Source of the DNA: Paracidovorax sp031843945 | GTDB taxonomy: Bacteria; Pseudomonadota; Gammaproteobacteria; Burkholderiales; Burkholderiaceae_C | DNA length: 64,000 nt | Reading direction: 5' to 3' | NCBI RefSeq assembly: GCF_031843945.1 | Contig: NZ_JAVTJJ010000013.1 | Location: forward strand, 3,956 to 67,955 | Shown here: one piece after another, positions 16,596 through 24,621 of the stretch | Layout: each line of letters starts with the position of its first letter | How positions within the stretch are numbered: position 1 is the first letter of the stretch | Notes under the pieces: model-generated | Seen by the model: only the letters and a program-made list of their open reading frames with translations | The model's database searches: none | What the model was told of the DNA's origin: nothing | Translations under genes and position numbers: made by a program

Positions 16596-17630
16596 ATGTT
16601 TCCCACCAATACCTGGTATGTCGCTGCCCGCAGCGAAGAGATTCCCAACGACCGCCCACTGGGGCGCCGCATCTGCAATCTGCCCATGGCTTTCTTTCGC
16701 AACAGCCAGGGCACCATTGCCGCCGTGGAAGACTTCTGCCCGCACCGGGGCGCCCCACTTTCGCTCGGCAGCGTCGAGGGTGACACGCTGGTCTGCGGCT
16801 ACCACGGCCTGGCGATGGGCTGCGACGGCAAGACCGTGTCCATGCCATGCCAGCGCGTGCGGGGCTTTCCGGCGGTGCGAACCTTTCCCATCCACGAAGC
16901 GCATGGCTTTGTCTGGGTGTGGCCCGGCAATGCTGCCTTGGCCGACGTGGCCAGCGTTCCGCAGTTCGAATGGCTGGGCAACCCCGAATTCGGCTATGGC
17001 GGTGGTCTCTATCACATCGCCTGCGGGTACCGGCTCATGATCGACAACCTGATGGATCTGACGCACGAGACTTACGTTCACTCCACCAGCATCGGCCAAA
17101 AGGAGATCGACGAGGTGCCCTGCGAGACCCGCGCGGAAGGCGATCACGTGATCACGCAGCGCCACATGGAAGGCATCGAGGCGCCCCCCTTCTGGAAGAT
17201 GGCATTGCGCATGAACGGCCTGCCCGACGACCAACCGGTAGACCGCTGGCAGATCTGCCACTTCACGCCGCCAAGCCACGTGATGATCGAAGTGGGTGTG
17301 GCGCTGCAGGGCAAGGGCGGCCACTCGGCACCCGATGAATTCAAGGCCGCCAGCTGGGTGGTGGACTTCATCACGCCAGAGACCGACACGTCGATTCATT
17401 ACTTCTGGGGCATGGCGCGGCGATTCAAGCCACAGGACGACGACCTGACGGCGCAGATCCGCGAGGGCCAAGGCAAAATCTTTGCAGAGGACCAGGAGAT
17501 GCTGGAGCGCCAGCAGGCCAATCTGCTCGCCTACCCCGAGCGCAAGCTGCTCATGCTGAACATCGATAGCGGCGGCGTGCAGTCACGCAAGATCATCGAC
17601 CGGCTGCTCGAAGCCGAGGCGAGCGCATGA
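16596..17630 (+). CDS. vanA: Vanillate O-demethylase oxygenase subunit (Rieske non-haem iron)
   Basis: A 344-residue VanA-type oxygenase. The Rieske [2Fe-2S] ligands are CPHRGAPLSLG and CGYHG (residues about 47-70). The mononuclear iron site is in the NLMDLTHETYVHSTSIGQKEI region, the classic VanA stretch with two His and a later Asp. It demethylates vanillate to protocatechuate plus formaldehyde using electrons from VanB. GAGGAG 6 nt before the ATG makes the start secure. It overlaps vanB by ATGA. Other demethylases of methoxy-aromatics look alike, so vanillate is inferred from the family plus the surrounding ferulate-type genes. Confidence 0.93.
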   Translation: MFPTNTWYVAARSEEIPNDRPLGRRICNLPMAFFRNSQGTIAAVEDFCPHRGAPLSLGSVEGDTLVCGYHGLAMGCDGKTVSMPCQRVRGFPAVRTFPIHEAHGFVWVWPGNAALADVASVPQFEWLGNPEFGYGGGLYHIACGYRLMIDNLMDLTHETYVHSTSIGQKEIDEVPCETRAEGDHVITQRHMEGIEAPPFWKMALRMNGLPDDQPVDRWQICHFTPPSHVMIEVGVALQGKGGHSAPDEFKAASWVVDFITPETDTSIHYFWGMARRFKPQDDDLTAQIREGQGKIFAEDQEMLERQQANLLAYPERKLLMLNIDSGGVQSRKIIDRLLEAEASA

Positions 17631-18595
17631 GCACCCCGCCCCTCTTGCAATTGCGCGTGGCGGCCAAGCGGGCGGTGGCGCAAGACATCGTGGAGTTGAC
17701 GCTGGAGCCACTGCCAGGTGAGGAACTGCCGGCCTTCGCCGCCGGCTCGCACCTGGATCTGCACCTGCCCGGTGGACTGGTGCGCCCTTATTCGCTCAGC
17801 AACGACCCTGCGGAGCGCAACCGTTATGTGCTGGGCGTCTTGCGCGAAACCACCTCACGGGGTGGATCGACCGCCGTGCACGAACAGCTGCAGGTAGGCC
17901 AGCTGCTCGCCACCAGCCTGCCCCGCAACCATTTCGCACTGCAGGCCACACCGGCGCCCAAGCTGCTGCTGGCCGGCGGCATCGGCATCACGCCGGTGCT
18001 CAGCATGGCGCGCCAGTTGGCGCGTGAGGGCCGCCCATTCCACTTGCACTACGCCGGACGTACGCGGGCGCGCATGGCTTTCACGGACGTGCTGGCCACA
18101 GACCTGCTGGCTGGCCGGGCACACCTGCACGTGAAGGACGAACACGGTCCGCTCGACCTGGCGGCGTTGCTAAGTACGCAGCCGGAAGGTACAGAACTGT
18201 ATGTGTGTGGGCCGGCGGGGTTCATGGATGCGGCGTTCGAGGCTGGGCGCAAGCAGGGCTGGAGCGCAGACCGGCTGCACCGTGAACTGTTCGGCGCTGC
18301 GGGCCCAGTGCCGGCGAACGAACACGACAGCGCTTTCGAAATCGAGATTGCAGGCACAGGCCAGATCGTCAACGTGCCCGCAGGCTGCAGCGCCGCCAAG
18401 GCCATGCAGGACGCGGGCCTGCCGCTCTACACGTCGTGCGAAGAAGGCGTTTGCGGCACCTGCCTGACGCGTGTGGTCCGCGGCACGCCAGACCACCGCG
18501 ACCAGTACCTCACACCCGAGGAGCAGGCGGCCAACGACCAGTTCCTGCCATGCTGTTCACGGGCTTTGGGTGGGCGCCTGGTGGTGGAGCTTTAA
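17627..18595 (+). CDS. vanB: Vanillate O-demethylase reductase subunit
   Basis: A 322-residue class IA oxygenase reductase: FMN-binding RPYSLSNDP, NAD-binding LLLAGGIGITPVLSMA and YVCGPAGFMDAA, and a C-terminal plant-type [2Fe-2S] ferredoxin (CEEGVCGTCLTRVVRGTPDH ... CCSRA). It passes electrons from NAD(P)H to VanA. The start overlaps the vanA stop (ATGA), showing translational coupling. It is the last gene of the unit; 77 bp further on the MarR gene ends on the other strand, and I see no strong terminator in that gap. Confidence 0.94.
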   Translation: MSTPPLLQLRVAAKRAVAQDIVELTLEPLPGEELPAFAAGSHLDLHLPGGLVRPYSLSNDPAERNRYVLGVLRETTSRGGSTAVHEQLQVGQLLATSLPRNHFALQATPAPKLLLAGGIGITPVLSMARQLAREGRPFHLHYAGRTRARMAFTDVLATDLLAGRAHLHVKDEHGPLDLAALLSTQPEGTELYVCGPAGFMDAAFEAGRKQGWSADRLHRELFGAAGPVPANEHDSAFEIEIAGTGQIVNVPAGCSAAKAMQDAGLPLYTSCEEGVCGTCLTRVVRGTPDHRDQYLTPEEQAANDQFLPCCSRALGGRLVVEL

Positions 18596-18672
18596 CCCAC
18601 ATGTAGGCATGAGCAACGGGGCGTGCCGCAAGGAAAGTGCATAGCACTGCCTCGGCAACTGGCCCTGGCCGC

Positions 18673-19164
18673 TCAGCGCGCCAAGCGCTCCAGCAGCCCC
18701 ATCAAGGTTTCGCGCTCTGCGGCCGTCAGGCCCGACGACAGGCGCACTTCATATTCCGCGAGCCGCTCGCTCAAAGCGCCCAGCCGCTCCTGCCCGTGCT
18801 CGGTGATTTCAAGCGAGTAACGCCGGCGGTCGCCTTCGACCTCCACGCGCCGGATCCAGTTGGCGCCTTCCAGCGCATCGACCAGCTTGAGCACGCTCGG
18901 GCCGGCAACGCCGAGTTCCTTGGCCAGCGCGGCCTGGTTGATTCCGGAATTCATCGCAATGAGCGACAGCGCAGTCACGCGCGCAGGCGACATATCGAGC
19001 GGAGCCAACATGTCGAAGAACATATCGAAGGCGCGCACCTGGGCCAGACGCAGCTTATACCCGAGCGCATCGCTCTGAAAATCATGAGAGGCTGTTGCTT
19101 TGCGCGCTTTGGGCTTGGCGCGCTTGGCTGGTGCGGCCTGCTCCGGCCCTATGTTTCGGTGCAT
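18673..19164 (-). CDS. MarR family regulator, likely repressor of the phenylpropanoid locus
   Basis: A 163-residue MarR protein with a basic N-terminal extension (KRAKPKARKATAS) and a winged HTH (MSPARVTALSLIAMNSGIN, QAALAKELGVAGPSVLKLVD, GDRRRYSLEITEHG with the wing). MarR members known to control hydroxycinnamate genes (CouR, FerC) sense the aromatic CoA thioester, and this gene sits between the vanAB and ligase operons. AAGGAG lies before the ATG at 19164 and overlaps a 15-bp site (19173-19187) shared with three catabolic promoters, which suggests autorepression. The effector, possibly feruloyl-CoA, is an inference. Confidence 0.92.
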   Translation of the reverse strand: MHRNIGPEQAAPAKRAKPKARKATASHDFQSDALGYKLRLAQVRAFDMFFDMLAPLDMSPARVTALSLIAMNSGINQAALAKELGVAGPSVLKLVDALEGANWIRRVEVEGDRRRYSLEITEHGQERLGALSERLAEYEVRLSSGLTAAERETLMGLLERLAR

Positions 19165-19172
19165 GCAGACTC

Positions 19173-19187
19173 CTTATCCAAGGTAAC
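19173..19187. promoter_or_regulatory. Operator-like site B upstream of the MarR gene
   Basis: Read on the minus strand this is GTTAC-CTTGG-ATAAG, matching the locus pattern at 13 of 15 positions of RTTAGCYWGRMTAAY. It overlaps the Shine-Dalgarno of the MarR gene, so binding would block its own expression. Confidence 0.6.
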
Positions 19188-19345
19188 AATCATAGTAGGC
19201 CTGCGTTGATGGCCGCGCGGGGTAACGCGCCGAATATGGAATGTGAGGAAAACGCCGGAACCTGTGTGCGCTGGCGCGCGAGAGCTGGATCGTTGCGCTT
19301 AGAGATTGAGCCGTGGCCTTACCGAGCCGTTGCCAGTCCGCAGAC

Positions 19346-19822
19346 TCAGTCTCGAAACAGCTCGAACCCTGCGCGCCGGTGGCTGATGCGCCAACCTTGC
19401 GACGTGAGAGTGAACGTATCGACGAAATGCCCCAGTCGCTGACGAGGCTGCGCCGGGCGACCCTGCGGCCCGGCTTCACTGTCATCATTCGCAGTCCATA
19501 CCAGGACGCGGCTGACCGCATGCGCCACGTCATCGCTCATGTCACCGAACAAGGTACCGAAAACCAGGTGCGCCGTCATGTGCCCCGCAGAGCGTTCACG
19601 GTACGAGCGCTCGATGGCCGGGCGGCCGCGAATCACCAAGCCGCTGGGGCGCATCAGTTCAGCGTCTTCGGCAAACAGCGCTGCCACGCCAAAGGCATCG
19701 CCCGCATCCACCAACGCGGCCGAGCGCAACACCAGGTCACGACAGTTCCGCTCTGCTTCCAACAAGCGCAGCCGGGCCGCGGGGTCGGCTGCGTTGGCCA
19801 GAGAGGCTGCTTTATCAGGCAT
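19346..19822 (-). CDS. SnoaL/NTF2-like protein
   Basis: A 158-residue protein with the cone-shaped NTF2/SnoaL look: an N-terminal helix pair (AARLRLLEAERNCRDLVLRS and AALVDAGDAFGVAALFAEDA), GRPAIERSYRER, and C-terminal strands (DTFTLTSQGWRISHRRAGFELF). Members range from aromatic-ring dioxygenase small subunits to dehydratases and isomerases, so a job cannot be fixed. It is the last gene of the crotonase-ligase-amidohydrolase-hydrolase unit, and its start overlaps the end of the alpha/beta hydrolase by 8 nt. A role in handling a pathway intermediate is likely. Confidence 0.85.
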   Translation of the reverse strand: MPDKAASLANAADPAARLRLLEAERNCRDLVLRSAALVDAGDAFGVAALFAEDAELMRPSGLVIRGRPAIERSYRERSAGHMTAHLVFGTLFGDMSDDVAHAVSRVLVWTANDDSEAGPQGRPAQPRQRLGHFVDTFTLTSQGWRISHRRAGFELFRD

Positions 19823-20549
19823 TTCTGCACTCCTGCAGCCAGTCCTTCAAGGCGGCAGAGACGACGTGCGGCTGCTCCATCGGGCTCATGTGCCCGCAAT
19901 GATCGATGAGACGCAGCGTGGACCGGGGCGCCAATGCGTGCATGGCCTGGTGGCGATCAGGCGGGCTCCACCGGTCTTCGTTGCCGCACAGCAGCAACAA
20001 AGGGCACTGCACGCTGCGCAACACGGGCTCTGCGTCCGGTCGCTCCAGCAGCGCCTCGATCTGGGCGGCGAAGCGCTGGGTGTTGCTGCGGTCGACCATC
20101 GCCACGATACGGTCGAACAGCGGCGTGCCCACCACTTCCGGATGCACCATGGGCGGCGCCCAGCGGCGGGCCATGGCCTGCATGCCATCGCTGCGGGCAA
20201 GCGCCAGCAGTTCGTGGCGGCCCTGCCGTTCCGTGTCGCCTGCCGCACCAACAGCACGCGCGCCAGTACCCGTGTCGAGCAGCGCAAGGCCGGTGACACG
20301 CTCGGGCGCCTGCCTCAGGATTTCCAGCGCGATGCGACCCCCCATGGAATGGCCGGCCAGCGCAAAGCGGGGCGCCTTCATCACTTCCAGCATGTGGCTG
20401 GCCATCAGCTCAATGCGATTGAGCGTGCCGTACCAACCGATGGTGATGTCGCAGGCGTCTTGCAACGCGGTGCGCTGCTCCAGCCACACGTCGTCATCGC
20501 ACAGCAGCCCGGGCAGCAGCAACAGCGGAATCACTTCAGCTTGTTTCAT
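19815..20549 (-). CDS. Alpha/beta hydrolase
   Basis: A 244-residue alpha/beta-fold hydrolase. The oxyanion region is LLLPGLLCDDDVW, the nucleophile elbow is LAGHSMGGRIAL (Ser near residue 86), the acid is probably in LCGNEDRWSPP and the His is in LIDHCGHMSPMEQP. The ATG at 20549 was chosen because the fold begins right there; a longer upstream reading frame overlaps the amidohydrolase and has no family sense. In a CoA-ligase operon it may be an esterase releasing hydroxycinnamates from esters such as chlorogenate or methyl ferulate, or a thioesterase (inference). Confidence 0.9.
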   Translation of the reverse strand: MKQAEVIPLLLLPGLLCDDDVWLEQRTALQDACDITIGWYGTLNRIELMASHMLEVMKAPRFALAGHSMGGRIALEILRQAPERVTGLALLDTGTGARAVGAAGDTERQGRHELLALARSDGMQAMARRWAPPMVHPEVVGTPLFDRIVAMVDRSNTQRFAAQIEALLERPDAEPVLRSVQCPLLLLCGNEDRWSPPDRHQAMHALAPRSTLRLIDHCGHMSPMEQPHVVSAALKDWLQECRNA

Positions 20550-20566
20550 ATCGCCGTCTTCTTGCT

Positions 20567-21499
20567 TCAGCAGCAGCCTGCCACTGCTGGCGGCTTCAGG
20601 CGCATGTAGCGGCCGCTCAGCGGATCGCGGTCGAGTCCGAGCAGACGGATCGCGTTTTTTTTCAAGATGAGCGGGCGCACTTCCGGCCGGATGTCGAGCG
20701 CGTCGAAGTCCTTTAGCCAGCGGTCGGGCGTGATCACCGGGTAGTCCGAGCCGAACAGCACCTTGTGCTTGAGCAGCGTGTTCGCGTAATGCACCAGCTG
20801 CGGCGGAAAGTAGCGCGGCGACCAGCCCGACAGGTCGATGTAGACGTTGGGCTTGTGCGTGGCCACGGCCAGCGCGTTGTCTTGCCATGGAAAAGAGGGG
20901 TGGGCGATGACGATGGGCATCGCCGGAAAGTCCACTGCGACATCGTCCAGGAACATGGGATCGGAATACTTCAGCCGTATGCCACCGCCACCGGGCAAGC
21001 CCGCACCCACACCGGTCTGGCCGCTGTGGAAGATGGCGGGAAGGCCCGCATCGGCGATGGCTTCGTACACCGTGTAGGCTGCACGGTCGTTGGGGTAGAA
21101 GCCCTGTGCCGATGGGTGAAACTTGAATCCGCGCACTCCGTAGTCGGCCACCAGCCGGCGCACCTCGCGCGCGCCCATCTTGCCGCGCATCGGGTCCACA
21201 CTGGCAAAGGCGATCAACGCATCTGGGTGCCGCGCTGCGTCTTCGGCCACTTCTTCGTTGGTAATGCGCACCTGCCCGGTCTCGCGTTCGGTATCGACCG
21301 GAAAGATCACCGCGAGCATGCCGCGTTCACGGTAATACGCTGCCGTCTCATCGACCGTCGGCCGCGGCATGGGTTGCTTGAAATAAGCATCCATGGCGGC
21401 ATCAATGGCGATGGACACCTCATCGGGCGGGTTGCGTAGCGAACGCGTTGCATGCGTGTGCATGTCGATCGCGACAATGCCATCGAGAAAGTCCGTCAT
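20567..21499 (-). CDS. Amidohydrolase-2 family protein, CouO-like 3-ketoacyl-CoA hydrolase candidate
   Basis: A 310-residue TIM-barrel amidohydrolase. Metal ligands are visible in AIDMHTHATR (HxH), GFKFHPSAQGFYP, VIAHPSFPWQDN and LFGSDYPVITPDRW. In Rhodococcus jostii p-coumarate catabolism an amidohydrolase of this type (CouO) splits 4-hydroxyphenyl-3-ketopropionyl-CoA to 4-hydroxybenzoate and acetyl-CoA, beside a crotonase, an SDR and a MarR regulator; the same set is present here. Gamma-resorcylate decarboxylase-like or lactonase roles remain possible. Its ATG overlaps the ligase stop (ATGA), showing tight coupling with the CoA-ligase gene. Confidence 0.88.
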   Translation of the reverse strand: MTDFLDGIVAIDMHTHATRSLRNPPDEVSIAIDAAMDAYFKQPMPRPTVDETAAYYRERGMLAVIFPVDTERETGQVRITNEEVAEDAARHPDALIAFASVDPMRGKMGAREVRRLVADYGVRGFKFHPSAQGFYPNDRAAYTVYEAIADAGLPAIFHSGQTGVGAGLPGGGGIRLKYSDPMFLDDVAVDFPAMPIVIAHPSFPWQDNALAVATHKPNVYIDLSGWSPRYFPPQLVHYANTLLKHKVLFGSDYPVITPDRWLKDFDALDIRPEVRPLILKKNAIRLLGLDRDPLSGRYMRLKPPAVAGCC

Positions 21500-23634
21500 T
21501 GCACGACCACCAACGCGTCCAGCGCCATCACGCCCTGTCCGGCCCCATATGCCATCAGAGGGTTGATATCGATCTCGGTGATGTCAGGGCGCGCCATCAT
21601 CAGCGCACCCACTGTCGCCACAGCCTGCGCCACGGCGTCCAGGTCCACCGGGGGCGCACCACGGAAGCCCTGCAGCAGGCGCGCGCCCTTGAGCGCACGC
21701 AGTCGCGCCACGATGGCCGGCAGCGGCAGGTCGGCCGACATCAGCTGCACATCGCCCAGCGCCTCGACCCAGATGCCGCCCAGGCCTACCATCAGCAGCG
21801 GGCCCCATTGCGGATCACGCACGGCGCCGATCACCAGTTCCACCCCGCGCTCGCCCATGGCTTCGACCAGCACGCCATCAAGCGTCAGGCTCGCGTCATG
21901 GCGGCGAATGTTGTCATGCAACTGCTGCCAACCCTGGCGCAGCTGTGCCTCGTCCTTGATGCCTAGCAGCACGCCGCCCGCTTCGGTCTTGTGGGCCAGC
22001 TTGGCCGCCTGGGCCTTCAGCACGACGGGGTAGCCAATGCGCCCTGCCACCGTGAGCGCCTGATCCAGCGAGGTCGCCAGACCTCCAGCGGGAGTCGCCA
22101 GGCCTACCGTGCGCAGCAGTTGCTTGCCCCGCCATTCAGGCAACGTACCGGACGGCAGTTGCGCAAGGCCTGCGATGGCAGCTTGCTGGGCCGCATCCGA
22201 CGCCGCCTTCGTACTCCAGTCCGCACGCAGGCGGCCGTGGCGAGCAAAGCGGGCCAATGCGCGCAGCGCACGCTCGGGTGATCGCATCAGCACGGTGCCG
22301 CTGCGCGCGGCACGCTCCATCATCGCTGAGGGCAGAGGCACGTCTTCGTTCTGCATCACAAAGATGGCGGGCTTGCTGCGGCCCTGCATGCCCTCCAGAT
22401 GCGATTCGAGCCACACTGGGGCGATCGCGGGCGATGGCATCGGCAGAGACACCAACAGGCTGCCGATGGCGTCGTCGTCCTGGTGTGCCATGACACCGCG
22501 GGCGATCAGATCAGGCCGAGGGCCGACCAGCGTGCCCAGGTCGAGCGGGTTGCGCGGTGGCGTGTACACCGGCAGATGTTCGCGCAGGGCTTCGACTTGC
22601 GCGCTGGACATGGGAGGCATCTCCAATTCAAGGGGTTCCAGGTAGTCCAGCGCGATGCCGCACAGGGCGCCTGACGCCGTGATGAGCCCCAGCCCGCCGA
22701 CAGGCGCTTGCGGAAAGCGCAACAGCAGCTGGCCCAGGTCGATGAGTTCTTCCAGGCTGTCCACCACCAGCACGCCTGCGCGTTCGAGCGCCAGACGCAT
22801 GGCGGCGTGGTTGCCAGCCAGCGCGCCAGTGTGCGAACTGGACGCGGCCTGCGCCAATTCGCTGCGGCCGGGGTGCAGCATAACGACACGCTTGCCGGCG
22901 GACTGCATGTCCGCAAGCGCCTCCAATACATCGGGCACAGCGCGAATTTGCTCGGCGTAGATCACCGCCGTCGCCGTGGCCGGGTCGTTCACGAAAAACT
23001 GGAGGATCTCCGCCAGACCCAGCTGGGCCTCGTTGCCCGTGGCCAACACGTAAGACACCGGCACACCGCGCGCCTGCAACGAGGCGGAGACATGAATACC
23101 GATGCCGCCGCTTTGCGCCACCACGGCGATCGCGGGGCCATCTTCCGGGCGAAGGCGGGGCGGCAGCACCAGCTCGACCATGGCGACGTGAAATGAATCG
23201 ACGTTGTTGAAGAAGCCAATGGTGTTGGGCCCCAGCAGCCGCATGCCACCCGCGCGGGCCACCTCGGCGATCTCTTGCTGCCGCGCACGCCCCTCGTCAC
23301 CCATCTCGGCGAAGCCGGAAGCAAAGCACACCGCAGCGCGCACGCCGCGTGCGATGCAGGCCTTCACGGTGTCCAAAACCGCATCCGAGGGGACCAGCAG
23401 GATGGCCAGGTCGATGCCCGTCGGCAGCTCGGCCACATTGGTCAACAGCGTACGCCCGCCGACCTGACCGCCACTGCGTCCGACCAGATGCATGTCGCCG
23501 TCATAGCCCGCATCGAGCACGTTGCGCAGCACCACCAGGCCAGCGGAGCCAGGCTTGGTAGACAGGCCGACAATGGCCACCGAACGCGGAGCCAACAAAG
23601 GCCGCAAGTCGCTCGTCATGAGTTGCACGTCCAT
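21496..23634 (-). CDS. ADP-forming acyl-CoA ligase family protein (FerA-like feruloyl-CoA synthetase candidate)
   Basis: A 712-residue protein of the ADP-forming acetyl-CoA synthetase superfamily with fused alpha and beta parts. A CoA-binding Rossmann start (LLAPRSVAIVGLSTKPGSAG) is followed by succinyl-CoA ligase-like domains with the phospho-His loop SSHTGALAGNHAAM, and a C-terminal ATP-grasp (GYPVVLKAQAAKLAHKTEAG, GGIWVEALGD, EIDINPLMAY). Sphingobium SYK-6 FerA, which activates ferulate, belongs to this superfamily. With a crotonase upstream, a CouO-like protein downstream and vanAB nearby, hydroxycinnamate activation is the best guess. The ATG at 23634 overlaps the crotonase stop (TGATG). 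Confidence 0.88.
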   Translation of the reverse strand: MDVQLMTSDLRPLLAPRSVAIVGLSTKPGSAGLVVLRNVLDAGYDGDMHLVGRSGGQVGGRTLLTNVAELPTGIDLAILLVPSDAVLDTVKACIARGVRAAVCFASGFAEMGDEGRARQQEIAEVARAGGMRLLGPNTIGFFNNVDSFHVAMVELVLPPRLRPEDGPAIAVVAQSGGIGIHVSASLQARGVPVSYVLATGNEAQLGLAEILQFFVNDPATATAVIYAEQIRAVPDVLEALADMQSAGKRVVMLHPGRSELAQAASSSHTGALAGNHAAMRLALERAGVLVVDSLEELIDLGQLLLRFPQAPVGGLGLITASGALCGIALDYLEPLELEMPPMSSAQVEALREHLPVYTPPRNPLDLGTLVGPRPDLIARGVMAHQDDDAIGSLLVSLPMPSPAIAPVWLESHLEGMQGRSKPAIFVMQNEDVPLPSAMMERAARSGTVLMRSPERALRALARFARHGRLRADWSTKAASDAAQQAAIAGLAQLPSGTLPEWRGKQLLRTVGLATPAGGLATSLDQALTVAGRIGYPVVLKAQAAKLAHKTEAGGVLLGIKDEAQLRQGWQQLHDNIRRHDASLTLDGVLVEAMGERGVELVIGAVRDPQWGPLLMVGLGGIWVEALGDVQLMSADLPLPAIVARLRALKGARLLQGFRGAPPVDLDAVAQAVATVGALMMARPDITEIDINPLMAYGAGQGVMALDALVVVQ

Positions 23635-24446
23635 CACTGGCCTCCGGGGGTCGTTTGCGAAGCGGGCACAACCTTGCCCGCGCGCTTTTCTAGAAAGGCC
23701 CGCATACGGGCCTTGGCTTCAGCATCCGATTGCGTTACTGTCGCCATGAGGCCTTCGGTGAGCAAGCCGTGGGACATGGGCTGCTCGGCGATGAGCGGCA
23801 GCGCCTGGATGATGGCGAAATTGGACAGCGGTGCATTGCTGGCAATGCGCTTGGCCAGCTCCATGCCCTTGCGGCGCCCCTCTCCCGCCGGCACAACGTG
23901 GTGGGCCAGGCCGATCTGCAGGCCCTCGTCTGCGGTGTACACATGACCGGTGAGCATCATCTCGGCCACGCGCGAGGCGCCGATCAGCTTGGAAACGCGC
24001 ACCGAGCCGCCGCCGCCCAGAAAAATTCCGCGCTGGCCTTCAGGCAAGCCGAAGTACGCACCCTGCTCCGCAACACGCACATGTGCGACCGAGGCCAGCT
24101 CCAGCCCGCCCCCGATGACCGCGCCGTGCATGACACATACCACCGGGCAGCGCCCGAACTGGATGCGCTCGAACGCCTCATACCAGACACGTGAATGCAT
24201 GAGGCCTTCGGCCGGCGAGGTCTCTGACAGCTCGCTGAGATCCAGCCCTGCACAGAAGTGGTCGCCCTCTCCATCGAGCACCACGGCGCCCACGGACGCG
24301 GGCAGGGTTTCGATCGCATGGCGCAGTTCAGCGATCACCGACAGGCTGAGGGCGTTGCGTTTGTGCGGGCGATTCAGGGTCACGCACGCAACGGTGTCGT
24401 GAATCTTCACGCTGACTTGGGAGGATGCGGGTGAATCAGGGGGCAT
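23634..24446 (-). CDS. Enoyl-CoA hydratase (crotonase) family protein, paralogue 2
   Basis: A 270-residue crotonase: CVTLNRPHKRNALSLSVIAE, GDHFCAGLDLSELSETSPAE, HGAVIGGGLELASVAHVRVA and LPEGQRGIFLGGGGSVRVSK, closely parallel to the protein at 14916-15731. First gene of the minus-strand unit with the acyl-CoA ligase, to which it is coupled by a TGATG overlap. It likely hydrates an aryl-propenoyl-CoA made by that ligase. Two starts are possible: ATG at 24446 (MPPDSPASSQVSVKIHD, chosen because it fits the paralogue's length) or ATG at 24488, which would lie inside the palindromic operator region. Neither has a clear Shine-Dalgarno. Confidence 0.9.
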   Translation of the reverse strand: MPPDSPASSQVSVKIHDTVACVTLNRPHKRNALSLSVIAELRHAIETLPASVGAVVLDGEGDHFCAGLDLSELSETSPAEGLMHSRVWYEAFERIQFGRCPVVCVMHGAVIGGGLELASVAHVRVAEQGAYFGLPEGQRGIFLGGGGSVRVSKLIGASRVAEMMLTGHVYTADEGLQIGLAHHVVPAGEGRRKGMELAKRIASNAPLSNFAIIQALPLIAEQPMSHGLLTEGLMATVTQSDAEAKARMRAFLEKRAGKVVPASQTTPGGQ

Positions 24447-24483
24447 GGCGTTGGACACGGTTGGTTCGGGAATACATCCATAG

Positions 24484-24513
24484 ATCATTTAACAAATGAT
24501 TAGCTTGGATAAC
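24484..24513. promoter_or_regulatory. Operator-like site C with overlapping palindrome, crotonase-ligase promoter
   Basis: ATTAG-CTTGG-ATAAC (24499-24513) matches the shared RTTAGCYWGRMTAAY pattern. Directly joined to it is a perfect inverted repeat ATCATTT-AAC-AAATGAT (24484-24500). Both lie 40-70 bp upstream of the chosen crotonase start at 24446. Confidence 0.65.
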
Positions 24514-24621
24514 GGTTTTATCGTAGCCGAACGCCTCCATGCATCACTTGGTGCAAACCCTAGATCCAAGCGCCTTGCCGTGGCCGATGGCATGGCTTGA
24601 AGACCCCTCAACGCGTCGCGA

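Noticed and set aside
24534..24560. Possible sigma-54 promoter on the minus strand before the crotonase-ligase operon
   Set aside because: A GG...TTTGC arrangement is present (TGGATCTAGGGTTTGC) but the GG-to-GC spacing is one base too long and TGGCAC is missing.
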